DNA of 64,000 nucleotides from Desulfuromonadales bacterium (GCA_030154185.1 JASKKK010000009.1:1-64000); one strand, 5' to 3'. Numbered from the stretch's first letter, positions 39,244 through 50,003 are shown. Program-made: numbers and translations. The notes: a model not told the origin generated them from the letters alone.

Positions 39244-41073
39244 ATGACAAATACCAGACTCAAAAAACTTCGCGAATGGCTGTCCCGCTGGTGGCACTCA
39301 CCACGCATTTTCAAGTTTTTTTACCTGCGCAGTCGCCTCGCCGGTTTCTACCAGGCCTTGAGTCGCTACCAGTTGCTGTTCTGGGCCGGGCTGGTCGGCG
39401 TATTGGGGGGCCTTTCCTCCGTTCTGTTCCGCGATGCCCTCGACCGCATACCGGCCGACATCAGCGGGCATACCGGGAGAATCGCCGAGATCATCGCCGC
39501 GTTGCCTGTCTGGCAAAGGCTGGTCATACCGATGCTCGGCGGGATGATGGCCGGCGCGGTTCTCACCTTTGGCAGCCGGCTTAAATCGAGGGGGGAAACC
39601 TCGACCGACTACATGGAAGCGGTAGTGCTCGGCAGCGGTACGCTGACACTGCGTTCAAGTATCGTCAAGATCCTGTCCGCCATGTTTTCCATCTCCTCCG
39701 GCGGCTCTATCGGGCGCGAAGGTCCTATGGTGCAGTTGTCCGCATTGGTCGCGTCTCTGGTCGGCCGCACGCGGCAATGGTCGCTGGCCCAGCGGCGCCT
39801 GATTCTGGCCTGCGGAGCATCGGCGGGCATCGCTTCGGCCTACAATGCGCCCATTGCCGGCGCTCTTTTCGTCGCGGAAATCGTGGTCGGATCCATCGCC
39901 ATGGAAACCTTCGCGCCACTGGTCTTCTCCTCCGTGCTGGCGACCCAGACGGTCCGCTTCATGGCCGGCAGCGCCCCGCTGTACGACATTCCGCCCTTCC
40001 GGCTGCATTCCGGGATCGAACTCGTTTACTATTTGGCCCTCGGAGTCTTTGCAGGCCTGACAGCTCCCTGGTTTTTACGAGCTCTGCGTGGCAGTGAAAA
40101 ACTTTTCTCCCGGACCCGCCTGCCCCTCTATCTGCGTCTCGGTCTGGGGGGGCTCTTCGTCGGCGCTCTGGCCATGTTTTATCCGGAGGTATGCGGAAAC
40201 GGCTACGGGGTCGTATCCGGCATTCTGCAGCAGCAGTGGGTCTGGACAAGCCTTGCACTGCTGCTGCTTTTCAAGGTCGTGGCGACCTGTTCGAGCTTCG
40301 GTTCGGGAGCGGTAGGCGGGGTGTTTACACCGACCCTGTTCGTCGGAGCCAGCCTCGGCTACCTGTTCGGGCATGTCTGCCAGGGACTCGGTTTCGATTT
40401 TTTGCCCTCACCAGGGGCGTTCGCCCTGACCGGCATGGGGATGATGCTTGCCGCCACCACCCACGCACCGCTGATGGCGATCATCATGATTTTCGAGATG
40501 ACTCTGGACTATCAACTGATCCTGCCACTGATGCTGGGCTGTGTGCTGGCCCATTTTACGGCTCAAGGCATCGAATCCCGCTCCATCTACAGCGGTTCCA
40601 TGGAACGCAAGGGCGCGGTCATTTCAGCACGGCAGCTGGCCCTTTTGCGGGTAGGGGAACTGATGAAACCCGACCCGGTCAAGGTCCGCCTGGATACGCC
40701 GTTCGGCGACATCGCCCGATTGTTCGTGCTGAACACCTGCCGTTATATTTATGTGGTCGATGAAAGGGAAACGTATCTCGGAACGGTGGGATTGCAGGAT
40801 ATCAAGGAATACCTCGGTACGACGATTCTCACCAACCTGGTGATAGCCAAGGATCTTCTCAAACCGGGTCCGCCGGTCGTGTCCTGTTCGGCATCCCTGG
40901 AAGAAGCCCTGGAAAAATTCCGGGAATATTCGGGGGAGAGGCTGCCCGTGGTCGCCGACGGCCCCGTACCCCGATTGCTGGGCAGCCTGGCCAAAACCGA
41001 CCTGCTGCTGGCCCTGGCCGAGCGCTTGCCGGTCGGACACGCCCAGTTCCGGCACGACACCCGACGGCCCTGA
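39244..41073 (+). CDS. ClC-family chloride channel/transporter with CBS domains
   Basis: SGGSIGREGPMVQLSA, YNAPIAGALFVAEI, FGSGAVGGVFTPTLFVGA; CBS region after residue ~470. Confidence 0.93.
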   Translation: MTNTRLKKLREWLSRWWHSPRIFKFFYLRSRLAGFYQALSRYQLLFWAGLVGVLGGLSSVLFRDALDRIPADISGHTGRIAEIIAALPVWQRLVIPMLGGMMAGAVLTFGSRLKSRGETSTDYMEAVVLGSGTLTLRSSIVKILSAMFSISSGGSIGREGPMVQLSALVASLVGRTRQWSLAQRRLILACGASAGIASAYNAPIAGALFVAEIVVGSIAMETFAPLVFSSVLATQTVRFMAGSAPLYDIPPFRLHSGIELVYYLALGVFAGLTAPWFLRALRGSEKLFSRTRLPLYLRLGLGGLFVGALAMFYPEVCGNGYGVVSGILQQQWVWTSLALLLLFKVVATCSSFGSGAVGGVFTPTLFVGASLGYLFGHVCQGLGFDFLPSPGAFALTGMGMMLAATTHAPLMAIIMIFEMTLDYQLILPLMLGCVLAHFTAQGIESRSIYSGSMERKGAVISARQLALLRVGELMKPDPVKVRLDTPFGDIARLFVLNTCRYIYVVDERETYLGTVGLQDIKEYLGTTILTNLVIAKDLLKPGPPVVSCSASLEEALEKFREYSGERLPVVADGPVPRLLGSLAKTDLLLALAERLPVGHAQFRHDTRRP

Positions 41074-41139
41074 CTCCAAAACGGAGGGAACCGCGATAAT
41101 GGATCGAACCGGCATGTTTGCGGCGCGATCAGGGAAAGG

Positions 41140-41550
41140 CTATTCCGGCGGCTGCAAGGCGCGCTCGGCTGCAAACAGGGTCTTCACCGACTCCCGTGAC
41201 AACACCACAAGGGTAAAAACGCCGAGCACGGTGCCGAAGGGCATGACGATGCACTCGATTCCGGCCACCACAAGACAGAACGTGTAGGACGTGCGTTTCC
41301 TGATCTTGCGTCCGGTGGCAACCATAAACCCCGAAAGCGTCCACCCGGCAAAAACCAGCAGGGACGGGAAAACGATAAACATCCAGGCCATGAAGCGCGG
41401 CGGCGCTTCGTCCCCGTCGAAAGCACCGCAAAGCATGGCGATGCCCATGACGACGTGAAACAGGAACATGCAGGAAAACAAGGCCGTCAGGCCGCCGACC
41501 ACATAGTGAAAAACGGCAAGCAGATTCAGGTGCTGTTCGTCCTGGGTCAT
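41140..41550 (-). CDS. Small membrane protein, uncharacterised
   Basis: MTQDEQHLNLLAVFHYVVGGLTALFSCMFLFHVVMG; ~3 TM segments. Confidence 0.7.
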   Translation of the reverse strand: MTQDEQHLNLLAVFHYVVGGLTALFSCMFLFHVVMGIAMLCGAFDGDEAPPRFMAWMFIVFPSLLVFAGWTLSGFMVATGRKIRKRTSYTFCLVVAGIECIVMPFGTVLGVFTLVVLSRESVKTLFAAERALQPPE

Positions 41551-41622
41551 TATTGTCCCTTTCGCAAAAAGCCGCGCCTCACACCAACCGATTAAAACAT
41601 TCAACGCAAAAGACAAACCGGC

Positions 41623-42009
41623 TCAGCGTCCGCGTTTTTCCAGATCGATCAGCAGCTGGCGCAGTTTTTCCCGCTCGCTCTCCAACTTTTCTATCCTTCG
41701 CCGCAGCGCTCTGTTTTTTTTGCGCTCGGCGTCCCTGTTCCGCCTCAGCTGATCGATGATCTTTTGCTGCTTCTCCACGCGCTCCAGCAGACTGCTGATT
41801 TCCCCGGCTTGTCGGGACCAGGGACTATCGGGCCAGGATTCCTGCAATTTGGCGAAGGTGGCCTTATAGTCCCTGCCTTCGGCCATCTCCTCCATCCCCT
41901 GCACAAAGAGTTGTTGATCGGGGGGAGTCAGAAACGCAGGATAGGTTCCCGAAACGCACCCGCTGAGCAGGACGATAAAACAGAGGCAATACAACAGGCG
42001 CAAGTTCAT
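41623..42009 (-). CDS. Coiled-coil lipoprotein
   Basis: LYCLCFIVLLSGCVSG lipobox; C-term charged coiled coil. Confidence 0.7.
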   Translation of the reverse strand: MNLRLLYCLCFIVLLSGCVSGTYPAFLTPPDQQLFVQGMEEMAEGRDYKATFAKLQESWPDSPWSRQAGEISSLLERVEKQQKIIDQLRRNRDAERKKNRALRRRIEKLESEREKLRQLLIDLEKRGR

Positions 42010-43340
42010 CGTCTCTCCCGACGGTCCATAAGAAAATTACTGCCCGGCAGCTTTTTGATGTATTCCTTCATTTTGGCGCATTCGCGACCGATGGCTTCGG
42101 CAGAGGGATTGCGCAGATTGTCGGAACAGACAATGGCAATGGACATCGACAACAGGGGAAAGTGACGTTCCACCCCGTAACGATCCCGTCCTTTGAAAAA
42201 CCCGGCTTTGCGGTCCTCTTCGGAGTAAAAATCCGGCACGATGGCGTCGAATTCCCTGGTCACTTCCGCCGATATAGCCTCGGCTTTATCGGGAGTGCTC
42301 AGCACCACATAATCGTCACCGCCGATGTGACCGATCAGGTCCTCCTCGTTGCCGAGCCGTGCGGTAACGTCCTTGATCAAGTTTCCGACCCTGGCGATGA
42401 TCTCGCTGCCCGCCAGGTAACCGTAGCGGTCATTATAGGCTTTAAAATAATCGAGATCTATGTAGATGTGAGCAAAGGGCAGATTACTGGTAATGCGGCT
42501 CTCCAATTCCCGATCGATAGCGAGATTGCCAGGCAGGCGCGTCAGAGGATTGGCATCCAGGTTAAGGTTCTGCAACTCGTGGAGCTTTCGCTCCATCTCG
42601 GCGAAATCGCGGGCCAGGCGTCCGAATTCGTCCTCGCCTTCCAGACCGACGGGATGATTGAAACTGCCGGAAGCAATCGCTCGGGTTGCCTCGGTGAGTC
42701 GCGCGATGGAGCGATGAAGCTTGAGGATGATAGCCGTCGCCACCAGTGCGGCCAGGCCGATGCCGGCAAAAGCCAGGGCAAGGGTGAAGCGGTAGGCCTT
42801 GTTGCTCTGTTCGGAAAGCGAATGCAGAGTCCGATCCATGCGATTTTCCTGGTTCCGACGAAACTGCTGCAATTTATCGAACAGTTGATCACGCAGGGGG
42901 GATACGACCGATGACGAATGTTGCTCTGCCTCCTCCCACCGCTCTTCCCCCAGCAGGGAACGTTCTTCGAGCCCCACCTCGTCCAAGACAGAGAACATGC
43001 GCGAAATCTCATCGAAACGACCGCCCAGCGGAATGGCAGCCAACCGGTTCAATCTGGCCAGGATTTCTTCCTTGCGAGCGTCGAGCAAAGGAAGCATGGA
43101 CACATCCCGCAAGATGAGAATCTGTTTTTCCAAACGTTCCTGATCGAGAAGACTCCGATAAAGATCCCGCGCAAGGACAATCGCCCTGAACTCGTGAACA
43201 ACCAATTCTTCGGAACGCTGGGTCAGGCTGTTGAGCGCCGTGAGGGCATAAATAATGGCTGCCAGGCAAAAAAAGACAACCAGCAAATAGCCTGCGGCAA
43301 TTTTTTGAGCAACGGAAAAACGCGACAACGGCATGGCCAT
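42006..43340 (-). CDS. Membrane sensor with HAMP and GGDEF (GGDDY variant) domain
   Basis: TM, HAMP-like RSIARLTEATRAIASGSFNHPVG, FAHIYIDLDYFKAYNDRYGY, IGHIGGDDYVVL. Confidence 0.85.
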   Translation of the reverse strand: MAMPLSRFSVAQKIAAGYLLVVFFCLAAIIYALTALNSLTQRSEELVVHEFRAIVLARDLYRSLLDQERLEKQILILRDVSMLPLLDARKEEILARLNRLAAIPLGGRFDEISRMFSVLDEVGLEERSLLGEERWEEAEQHSSSVVSPLRDQLFDKLQQFRRNQENRMDRTLHSLSEQSNKAYRFTLALAFAGIGLAALVATAIILKLHRSIARLTEATRAIASGSFNHPVGLEGEDEFGRLARDFAEMERKLHELQNLNLDANPLTRLPGNLAIDRELESRITSNLPFAHIYIDLDYFKAYNDRYGYLAGSEIIARVGNLIKDVTARLGNEEDLIGHIGGDDYVVLSTPDKAEAISAEVTREFDAIVPDFYSEEDRKAGFFKGRDRYGVERHFPLLSMSIAIVCSDNLRNPSAEAIGRECAKMKEYIKKLPGSNFLMDRRERR

Positions 43341-43697
43341 CCTTGTCAGAAAAATTATCTATACCAGTGTAACCGCATTCAAGGTTTGGGCCAAGCAGCA
43401 TTGTTAAGAATTTATCCTATTGTTTGATATACCTATCCGTTTCGTACCGGCGTCGCGCCATCCCCCGCTTTGTAAAAGACTTCCGGCTCCAGCGGAATGT
43501 TGAAAAAGCCATGCAAGTCCTTTTTCAACGACGTAAGCCGAAAATACATTTCCGCCTCACTCACAAAATCAAGGAATTACAAAACAACCCATGATACTGG
43601 TCGCCCATCCCGGGGCTTCGCACGCTGTTTCTCAACGGTCCGTAAAGACGCATTCTAGCGTTGTGCCATCGACCACGAAAACCCTTGCGCCATAAAG

Positions 43698-43733
43698 AAA
43701 CCGGCCCGGAAGTCAGCTTCCGAGGCCGGTTTT
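43698..43733 (-). terminator. Rho-independent terminator of MCP gene
   Basis: aaaccggcccggaagtcagcttccgaggccggtttt. Confidence 0.7.
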
Positions 43734-43763
43734 GTTGTCTCCCGATACTGTAACGACTGTTTT

Positions 43764-45929
43764 CTAGCGATGGTTTTCCGCCAGCATCAAAGCGGCTTTT
43801 CCGGAGGTCATTTCAGCGTGTCCTGCCTGTTCCAGCCGGAAATTCTTCAACATGCCGTGCAATTCCTCGGCCCAACCGGCCAACTGCTCAGCCGCTGCGG
43901 CAGCTTCGGTTGTACTGGCGGCGTTATTCTGAATAATGCGATCGATGCAGCCTACCGCATCATTGACATGGCCGATGCGTTCCGCCTGGACATCGGAGGC
44001 ACCGGCGATCTCATCGACCAGTTCCTTGACCTGGGAAACCCCCTGGCCGATTTCCCGGAGTGCACGATCGGTCCCGGCAACAACCTCGGAACCGAGTTCG
44101 ACCTTTTGCAGGGTGCCCTGTATCATGCTGCCGGTTTCCCTGGCAGCCCTGGCGCTGCGCGCCGCCAGGTTGCGCACCTCTTCGGCCACCACGGCGAAAC
44201 CTTTGCCGTGACTTCCGGCACGAGCGGCCTCGACCGAAGCGTTCAGGGCCAGCAGATTGGTCTGAAAGGCGATTTCGTCGATCATCTTGATCACCCGGGC
44301 AATATCCTGGGTTGCCTGACGAATCTGCTCCATAGCGGTAACCATATCGTGCATCTGTTGCTGTCCGCTGCCGGCGGCCTGGGCCAGCTGATCGGTCAGA
44401 GCGGTGGAACGAACGGCTCGCTCGGCATTTTCCTTCGCCTGAGATGCGGTCTCGCTGAGACTTGCCGTGATATCTTCAAGCGAAGAAGCCTGTTGGGAGC
44501 TGCCTACGGACAGATCCTGACTGGCGCGGGCTATTTCCGCGGCGCCGGCGGCAACCTGGTCGCCCGCCTGTCGCATGCGCAGAACCAGTCCGCTCAAGGC
44601 GGCGTTGGCCTGATGCAGAGGTTCCCGTATGGGCCCCTGGGCCTGGAAGGTGAAATCCCCGACCGCCAAGCGATCAAAAGCCGTCATTACCTCGTCACGC
44701 ATGTGATCGGCGAAAGTATCGAGAGCTCTGGCCATCTGCCCCAATTCGTCCTGGCGCGTCAGACCGAGACGACGGTCAAGCCGACCGTTTTCGAGATCGC
44801 GAATCATTCCCACGGTCCGATCCAGCGGATGGGTAATGCTGCGGGTAATACTCCAACCGGCCAGTGCGGCCAATACCATGACGATCAGGGTAATCAGCAG
44901 ATTGCCGCGCTTGAGTGCAGCCAGTTTGCGCGACACGCTTTCTTCCCGGGAGAGCAGAACCGAAGCCGAATCAGCCAGAGATTCGGCTTTTGCGCTGCTC
45001 AGGGCTTCGACCTGCTCCTGCAGCCGGCTAAGAGCCTCCAGCGCCTTTTCGGATGAACCCCGGACCTGATCGTTGAGCAGATCGACCACCTGCTGCTGCG
45101 CATGCAAAGCCATTGTTTCCATGGCAAGAACCTGGTCCAGATCGACCGACATGGACTTGACGGTCGGGGGGAAGACATCGCGATACAGCAAACGGGCCTG
45201 TTCCCACTTGCTTTCCATGATCAGGCCGGCAAGTTCATAGGAAGCATCCCAAAGACGCGCATTGCTCGCAGCCGCCTTTTCGACGGCCTTGACCAGGGTC
45301 GGATAGTCCCCCTCGAAACGCGTATAAACGGGCCCCGTACGGAACTCTTCAAGGGGCGTATCGGCCAGCTCTTCGTACAAGAGTTCACTGATCCCGCTTT
45401 TGATGAAAAGCATGTTGGCGATCTTGAGCACCCAATAAAGCTGGGTGCGCTTGATGCCGTCAAGGGCCTCGGCCAGGCCTTCATGACGGGGTTGCCAGAT
45501 ATCGCGAATCTGTGCATCAGCTGCCTGCAGGGCGGCATGCGCCTGCTGCAATTGCTGGATGACCGGACCCGTTTCGGGCAGAGACTGCTCCATGCCGACC
45601 AACATATCCCCGGCAAGCAGTTGCGTCAGGGCGTCCGACCGTTTATCGGGAAACAGCCTGACCTGCTCGGCATTGTTCAGAACAGCGCCGCGTAACCTGT
45701 TCAAGCGACCGGTCAACTCCCCCCGCGATTCCTTCAGGGCAAGCGTCCAACCTTCCAGGGCTGCGGCTTCCACCTGCACCTGAGAGGAGTTCCGCAAAGC
45801 ATCGCCAAGTTGTTGATGGGCCTCCTGCAATTCCTGTGTCCCCCACCAGGTCATGGCATACATCAGGCCCACCAATGCCATCACGGCGACAAAGCCCCCA
45901 CCGAGGCGTTTTCCGATAGTCAATTGCAT
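43764..45929 (-). CDS. Methyl-accepting chemotaxis protein
   Basis: HAMP and signalling hairpin IDEIAFQTNLLALNASVEAARAGSHGKGFAVVAEEVRNLAARSARAARE. Confidence 0.95.
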   Translation of the reverse strand: MQLTIGKRLGGGFVAVMALVGLMYAMTWWGTQELQEAHQQLGDALRNSSQVQVEAAALEGWTLALKESRGELTGRLNRLRGAVLNNAEQVRLFPDKRSDALTQLLAGDMLVGMEQSLPETGPVIQQLQQAHAALQAADAQIRDIWQPRHEGLAEALDGIKRTQLYWVLKIANMLFIKSGISELLYEELADTPLEEFRTGPVYTRFEGDYPTLVKAVEKAAASNARLWDASYELAGLIMESKWEQARLLYRDVFPPTVKSMSVDLDQVLAMETMALHAQQQVVDLLNDQVRGSSEKALEALSRLQEQVEALSSAKAESLADSASVLLSREESVSRKLAALKRGNLLITLIVMVLAALAGWSITRSITHPLDRTVGMIRDLENGRLDRRLGLTRQDELGQMARALDTFADHMRDEVMTAFDRLAVGDFTFQAQGPIREPLHQANAALSGLVLRMRQAGDQVAAGAAEIARASQDLSVGSSQQASSLEDITASLSETASQAKENAERAVRSTALTDQLAQAAGSGQQQMHDMVTAMEQIRQATQDIARVIKMIDEIAFQTNLLALNASVEAARAGSHGKGFAVVAEEVRNLAARSARAARETGSMIQGTLQKVELGSEVVAGTDRALREIGQGVSQVKELVDEIAGASDVQAERIGHVNDAVGCIDRIIQNNAASTTEAAAAAEQLAGWAEELHGMLKNFRLEQAGHAEMTSGKAALMLAENHR

Positions 45930-46117
45930 AAGGTTCTCCCTCCTGTGTGATAAAAATAAAAATAGCGCCAATCAACCAGGATATGTGCGTATCCGGGCTC
46001 GCTGGCAGCAATAAAAGATTTCAGGGACTTACCGGCTTTTCGAAATCTTCACCCCAAAGTCACCGGAAGGATTCATCCCGGCGCTTCTCCGATCCGAAAC
46101 GATCTTGGCTTGGAATT

Positions 46118-46690
46118 TCAACCGAGAAACCAGACGGACCAAGCCCAGGCGATCAGACGTCCGAGCAAGGTGCCGAGCAGACCGCCGATTAGTACATCGG
46201 TCGGATAATGTGCGCCCAGATAAATGCGGGAAAGGCCGATGAGAATGGCCGACATCAGTAAAAACGGAACCAGCACCGGCACAAGGCTGCCTAAGCTGCC
46301 GTACATGGCAAAAGCGGTCAACGTATGACCGGATGGGAATGAAAAACGATCAGGCGGAGCGACCAGGCAGGACAGGTCAGACCAGCTTTCGTAGGGACGC
46401 GGCCGACGAATCAGGCGTTTCATAAGCGTAAACAGCCCCACAGCCAATAGGGCGGAGACACCGGCTGCCGCCGCGGCCGAACGCCCCCCGGACCCGCCGA
46501 GAAGCAAAAGGCTGACTCCGACGGCACCCCACAACGATCCATCGCCCAGGCGACTGACGACCTTGAAAACCGCCGTCAGCCAGGGATATTCCTGCAACAC
46601 CTTAAAGCGTCGAATCAGAGCGACTTCCCAAGGAGTCACGAAATGCGAATAACCGGCGGCAAAACGTTTTTGAGCATAGAGACCACGCAT
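46118..46690 (-). CDS. PAP2-family phosphatase
   Basis: KRLIRRPRPYESW, DRFSFPSGHTLTAFAMYGSLG, LSRIYLGAHYPTDVLIGGLLG. Confidence 0.92.
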   Translation of the reverse strand: MRGLYAQKRFAAGYSHFVTPWEVALIRRFKVLQEYPWLTAVFKVVSRLGDGSLWGAVGVSLLLLGGSGGRSAAAAAGVSALLAVGLFTLMKRLIRRPRPYESWSDLSCLVAPPDRFSFPSGHTLTAFAMYGSLGSLVPVLVPFLLMSAILIGLSRIYLGAHYPTDVLIGGLLGTLLGRLIAWAWSVWFLG

Positions 46691-46802
46691 AACACCATCC
46701 TGTCTGTCAAAGGAAAGAGCAACGTTCAGGCATTGTCTGCAATCTTGACGCTACGATAATTAGTCAAGATTTCGAGCCGGTTAGCGATTTATTAGTGTTG
46801 TA

Positions 46803-48662
46803 TTATTGTCCGTCGATGGGGAAGTGGAGGGGAACGCTTGAAAATGAAGGACATCCTGCAGGATCATCTGTCGCCGGGCGAAAAACGCTCTCTTGCAACA
46901 CCTCGTTTGCGGCGGAGAAGGTGTGTTGGCGTCTGTCGACAAACAAATGGCTGCCGGATACTTTTTTGGCCTGATGCTTCATTTCCACCGCCGCCGAAGA
47001 TATGGCGTGGCAGGAGGTGAACGCCCCGTTACTCGAATGGACAGCCCCGATGGACAGGCTGATCAGGGGGAAAAATTGCCTGCTGCCGTCACGGGCTTCG
47101 CTCCAGATGCCTCCCTGCTCGAGATCCTTCCGGTCATAGAAAGCGATCACTTCTTCATCGAAGCGCCGCAGAATCTCCGCACATCGCCGTTGCCAATCGT
47201 CGCTGCGGAAAATCACCAGGAAATCGTCCCCGCCGATATGACCGATGAAATCCCGGTGGCAGTCGGTCTCCTCCTCCAGCAAACGGCCAACCAGGCAGAT
47301 AACCTGGTCGCCCCGCCGGTAACCGTAGGTGTCGTTAAAGGGTTTGAAATGATCCAGGTCGCAATAGCAGGCAGCAAAGGCAACTTTTTGGGATAACAGG
47401 TGGTCCAGGTGTTCATTGATCAGCACATTGCCCGGCAACATGGTCAGGGGGTTCGCATGGCGGGCATGACTGATTTGCAGATCGGTAATTTCCCGCAGCA
47501 AGCCGAGCAGGGTTCCAGTGCCGACATAGCTGCCGTTTTCGGTGATGATAAAATCGTCAAGACTGGTAAACTCGCGAGAACTGGTGATCAACTGACTGAG
47601 CTGCTCCAGCGGCTGATCCTTTTCGATAATCAGGGGCTGAGGCTCCATGAATTTTGAAACCGCCATACGTCCGTAAAGATCCCGTCCATAGCGACTGCCG
47701 AGCATGTTCATGAAACGGTGACGGGACACCAGACCGATGGGCTTATCCTCCTCTCCGACCACCGCCAGAGCCTGAACCGAGGGAAGATCGACAAAGATAT
47801 CCGCCACCTCATGCACCCGGATTGCGGGATGCACGGAAGGCACCCTGCGAATCAGGCAGGCGACATTCCGCGCTCGCCCCCCGCTCACCGGTCGCCAGAC
47901 GCCGTGACGCACAACCGCAGATCGATCAGCTTCAAGGTAAATATCGGGGCGGGCCGAAGGCCGGGCAAAAAAATACCCCTGCCCGTAGGCAACGCCAAGC
48001 TTGCTCACCGCACGGAATTCCGCTTCGGTTTCGATCCCTTCGGCAATGGTACTGCAACCCAGTTCGGCAGCGATCTCCTGCATGGAACGAACGAACTGCC
48101 CCTTGGTCGGATCGGCGTCGATATTCTGGATGAAATGCCGATCGAGCTTGACGAAATCGGGCCGCAATTCCGACCAGAGGCGCAGTCCGGCATACCCGGC
48201 CCCCAAATCGTCGATGGCCACAGCGAACCCCATGGCGCGGTAGTGGGCAATGGCACGCCGCACCGGTTCGAAATCCTCAATAGGATGGTGTTCGGTCAAC
48301 TCGATGACGACCTTATCCGGCGTAAGGCCCGATTCACGCAGAACCCGGCGTGTCATGCCGGAGCGGAAATCTTTCTGCATCAAAGTAGCCGGACAGACAT
48401 TGAGAAACAGCCTGCCGGGCAGTTTGCAGGCTACAAAATTGGCGATATGCACCTCACGACAGAGACGATCCAACTCCGCCAGTCGCCCCACGCGGTCCGC
48501 CACGGACAACATGGCGGTAGGCGCATGCAGGGGACTGTCCGAAGGACCGCGCATCAGTGCCTCATAGCCGGTCACATTCCCGGTTTTGAAATCGACAATG
48601 GGCTGAAAAAGGGACGTCAATCGACGGTTTTCCATAATGTCATTCAGAATTTCGGCCAGCAT
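46803..48662 (-). CDS. EAL-CBS-GGDEF (GGDDF variant) protein
   Basis: GYEALMRGP, IELTEHHPIEDF, AIDDLGAGYAGL; CBS; FAACYCDLDHFKPFNDTYGYRRGD, IGHIGGDDFLVIF; start uncertain (48662 or 48761). Confidence 0.87.
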   Translation of the reverse strand: MLAEILNDIMENRRLTSLFQPIVDFKTGNVTGYEALMRGPSDSPLHAPTAMLSVADRVGRLAELDRLCREVHIANFVACKLPGRLFLNVCPATLMQKDFRSGMTRRVLRESGLTPDKVVIELTEHHPIEDFEPVRRAIAHYRAMGFAVAIDDLGAGYAGLRLWSELRPDFVKLDRHFIQNIDADPTKGQFVRSMQEIAAELGCSTIAEGIETEAEFRAVSKLGVAYGQGYFFARPSARPDIYLEADRSAVVRHGVWRPVSGGRARNVACLIRRVPSVHPAIRVHEVADIFVDLPSVQALAVVGEEDKPIGLVSRHRFMNMLGSRYGRDLYGRMAVSKFMEPQPLIIEKDQPLEQLSQLITSSREFTSLDDFIITENGSYVGTGTLLGLLREITDLQISHARHANPLTMLPGNVLINEHLDHLLSQKVAFAACYCDLDHFKPFNDTYGYRRGDQVICLVGRLLEEETDCHRDFIGHIGGDDFLVIFRSDDWQRRCAEILRRFDEEVIAFYDRKDLEQGGIWSEARDGSRQFFPLISLSIGAVHSSNGAFTSCHAISSAAVEMKHQAKKVSGSHLFVDRRQHTFSAANEVLQESVFRPATDDPAGCPSFSSVPLHFPIDGQ

Positions 48663-49833
48663 GTCCGGGTCGACCTCTTCCGATATTGACAGGGGATGCA
48701 ACAACTCGATACTGCTCACGAACCTGCTCCAGAATCTGATGCCAGCTCTGCGCTTCGGCAAAGCTGCGGGCCTTTCGCCCCATATGCTGACGCTGCTGTG
48801 TCATGGTTGCCAGATGAACCATGGCACGACTCAGGGCTCCAGCGGTCTGATCCCGGACAATCAAGCCGGTCTCTGTATGACGGACGATATCCCGCGGTCC
48901 GGCGACATCGAATCCGACAACGGGCAGGCCCGAAGCCATGGCCTCCAGCATAACGTTTCCAAACGTATCGGTTACCGATGGGAAAACAAAAAAATCTCCG
49001 GCGGCATAACATCTCGCCAGATCTTCGCCCCGACGATAGCCGGCAAAAATTACCCCATCCGCCGACCTTGCCTCCAGTTGTCCGCGCAAAGGCCCGTCCC
49101 CGACCAGAAGCAGTCGATCCGGTCCTTCGGCGGGGCGCTCATGCCAGGCATCCATCAACAGTGGGAGGTTCTTTTCCGCTGCCAGGCGACCGGCATAGAC
49201 CGCTACCACCTCATTCTCGCCGATCCCCAGTTCGCGACGCACGGCGATACTGCGCCTGGTCGCATCGAACAGACGGGTGTCGACACCCCGGCTCCAGATT
49301 TCGACCCGTTCGAAACCGTGTTCATAGAGCACATCGCGAATGGTCGGGGTGGGACACAGGGTCATTGAGGTGGCGTTATGGAACCAGCGCAGGTAGCGCC
49401 AGGCGATCGACTCAAGCAGGCCAAGCCGATACGAGGAGAGATACTGCGGAAAATTGGTATGATAAGAACTCACGACGGGCAGCCCGAGCTGTCTGCAGGC
49501 CCTCAGCGCCGCCACGCCCAGGGGCCCTTCGGTGGCGATATGCACCAGGTCGGGAGAAAAATCGGCTATTTCGCGCCGCAGTCGACGGGGCGTAACCAGC
49601 GGCAAAAGGACTTCCCGGTAAAAGGGCAGTCGCCATCCCCGCCAGGAACAGCGTACGATCCCCTCGCGATCCGCCTTTGCCTCCTCATAACGCGGCACCA
49701 TGAGCTGAACGAGATCGCCGCCTTGCACGCAATGATCGACCAACCTCTCAAGAGTACGCGATACACCGTTGATCTGAGGCATATAGGTTTCGGAAACCAG
49801 GGTCACACGTAAGGACATACTATTATCCGCCAA
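48640..49833 (-). CDS. GT4-family glycosyltransferase
   Basis: YMPQINGVSRTLERL, GRLAAEKNLPLLMDAW, FVFPSVTDTFGNVMLEAMASGLPVVGFDVAGPRDIV. Confidence 0.92.
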   Translation of the reverse strand: MADNSMSLRVTLVSETYMPQINGVSRTLERLVDHCVQGGDLVQLMVPRYEEAKADREGIVRCSWRGWRLPFYREVLLPLVTPRRLRREIADFSPDLVHIATEGPLGVAALRACRQLGLPVVSSYHTNFPQYLSSYRLGLLESIAWRYLRWFHNATSMTLCPTPTIRDVLYEHGFERVEIWSRGVDTRLFDATRRSIAVRRELGIGENEVVAVYAGRLAAEKNLPLLMDAWHERPAEGPDRLLLVGDGPLRGQLEARSADGVIFAGYRRGEDLARCYAAGDFFVFPSVTDTFGNVMLEAMASGLPVVGFDVAGPRDIVRHTETGLIVRDQTAGALSRAMVHLATMTQQRQHMGRKARSFAEAQSWHQILEQVREQYRVVASPVNIGRGRPGHAGRNSE

Positions 49834-49886
49834 TCCAGATGCATGAGAAAAGGAGCACAGCGCCCAACCTGCCCTGCGGGTAGAGA

Positions 49887-50003
49887 CTATTTATCGAGAT
49901 AAAGCTGTTGCAGCCGTCTTGCGGTTTTCAAGGCCGAACGATAATTGAAATAACCTATCCATCCCAGAGCGACAATCGTCAATAATGCGTAGAGAATTGC
50001 CAT
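49887..50003 (-). CDS. 38-aa single-TM small protein (absent from supplied ORF track)
   Basis: Own translation: MAILYALLTIVALGWIGYFNYRSALKTARRLQQLYLDK*; N-terminal TM and basic C-tail. Confidence 0.5.
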   Translation of the reverse strand: MAILYALLTIVALGWIGYFNYRSALKTARRLQQLYLDK

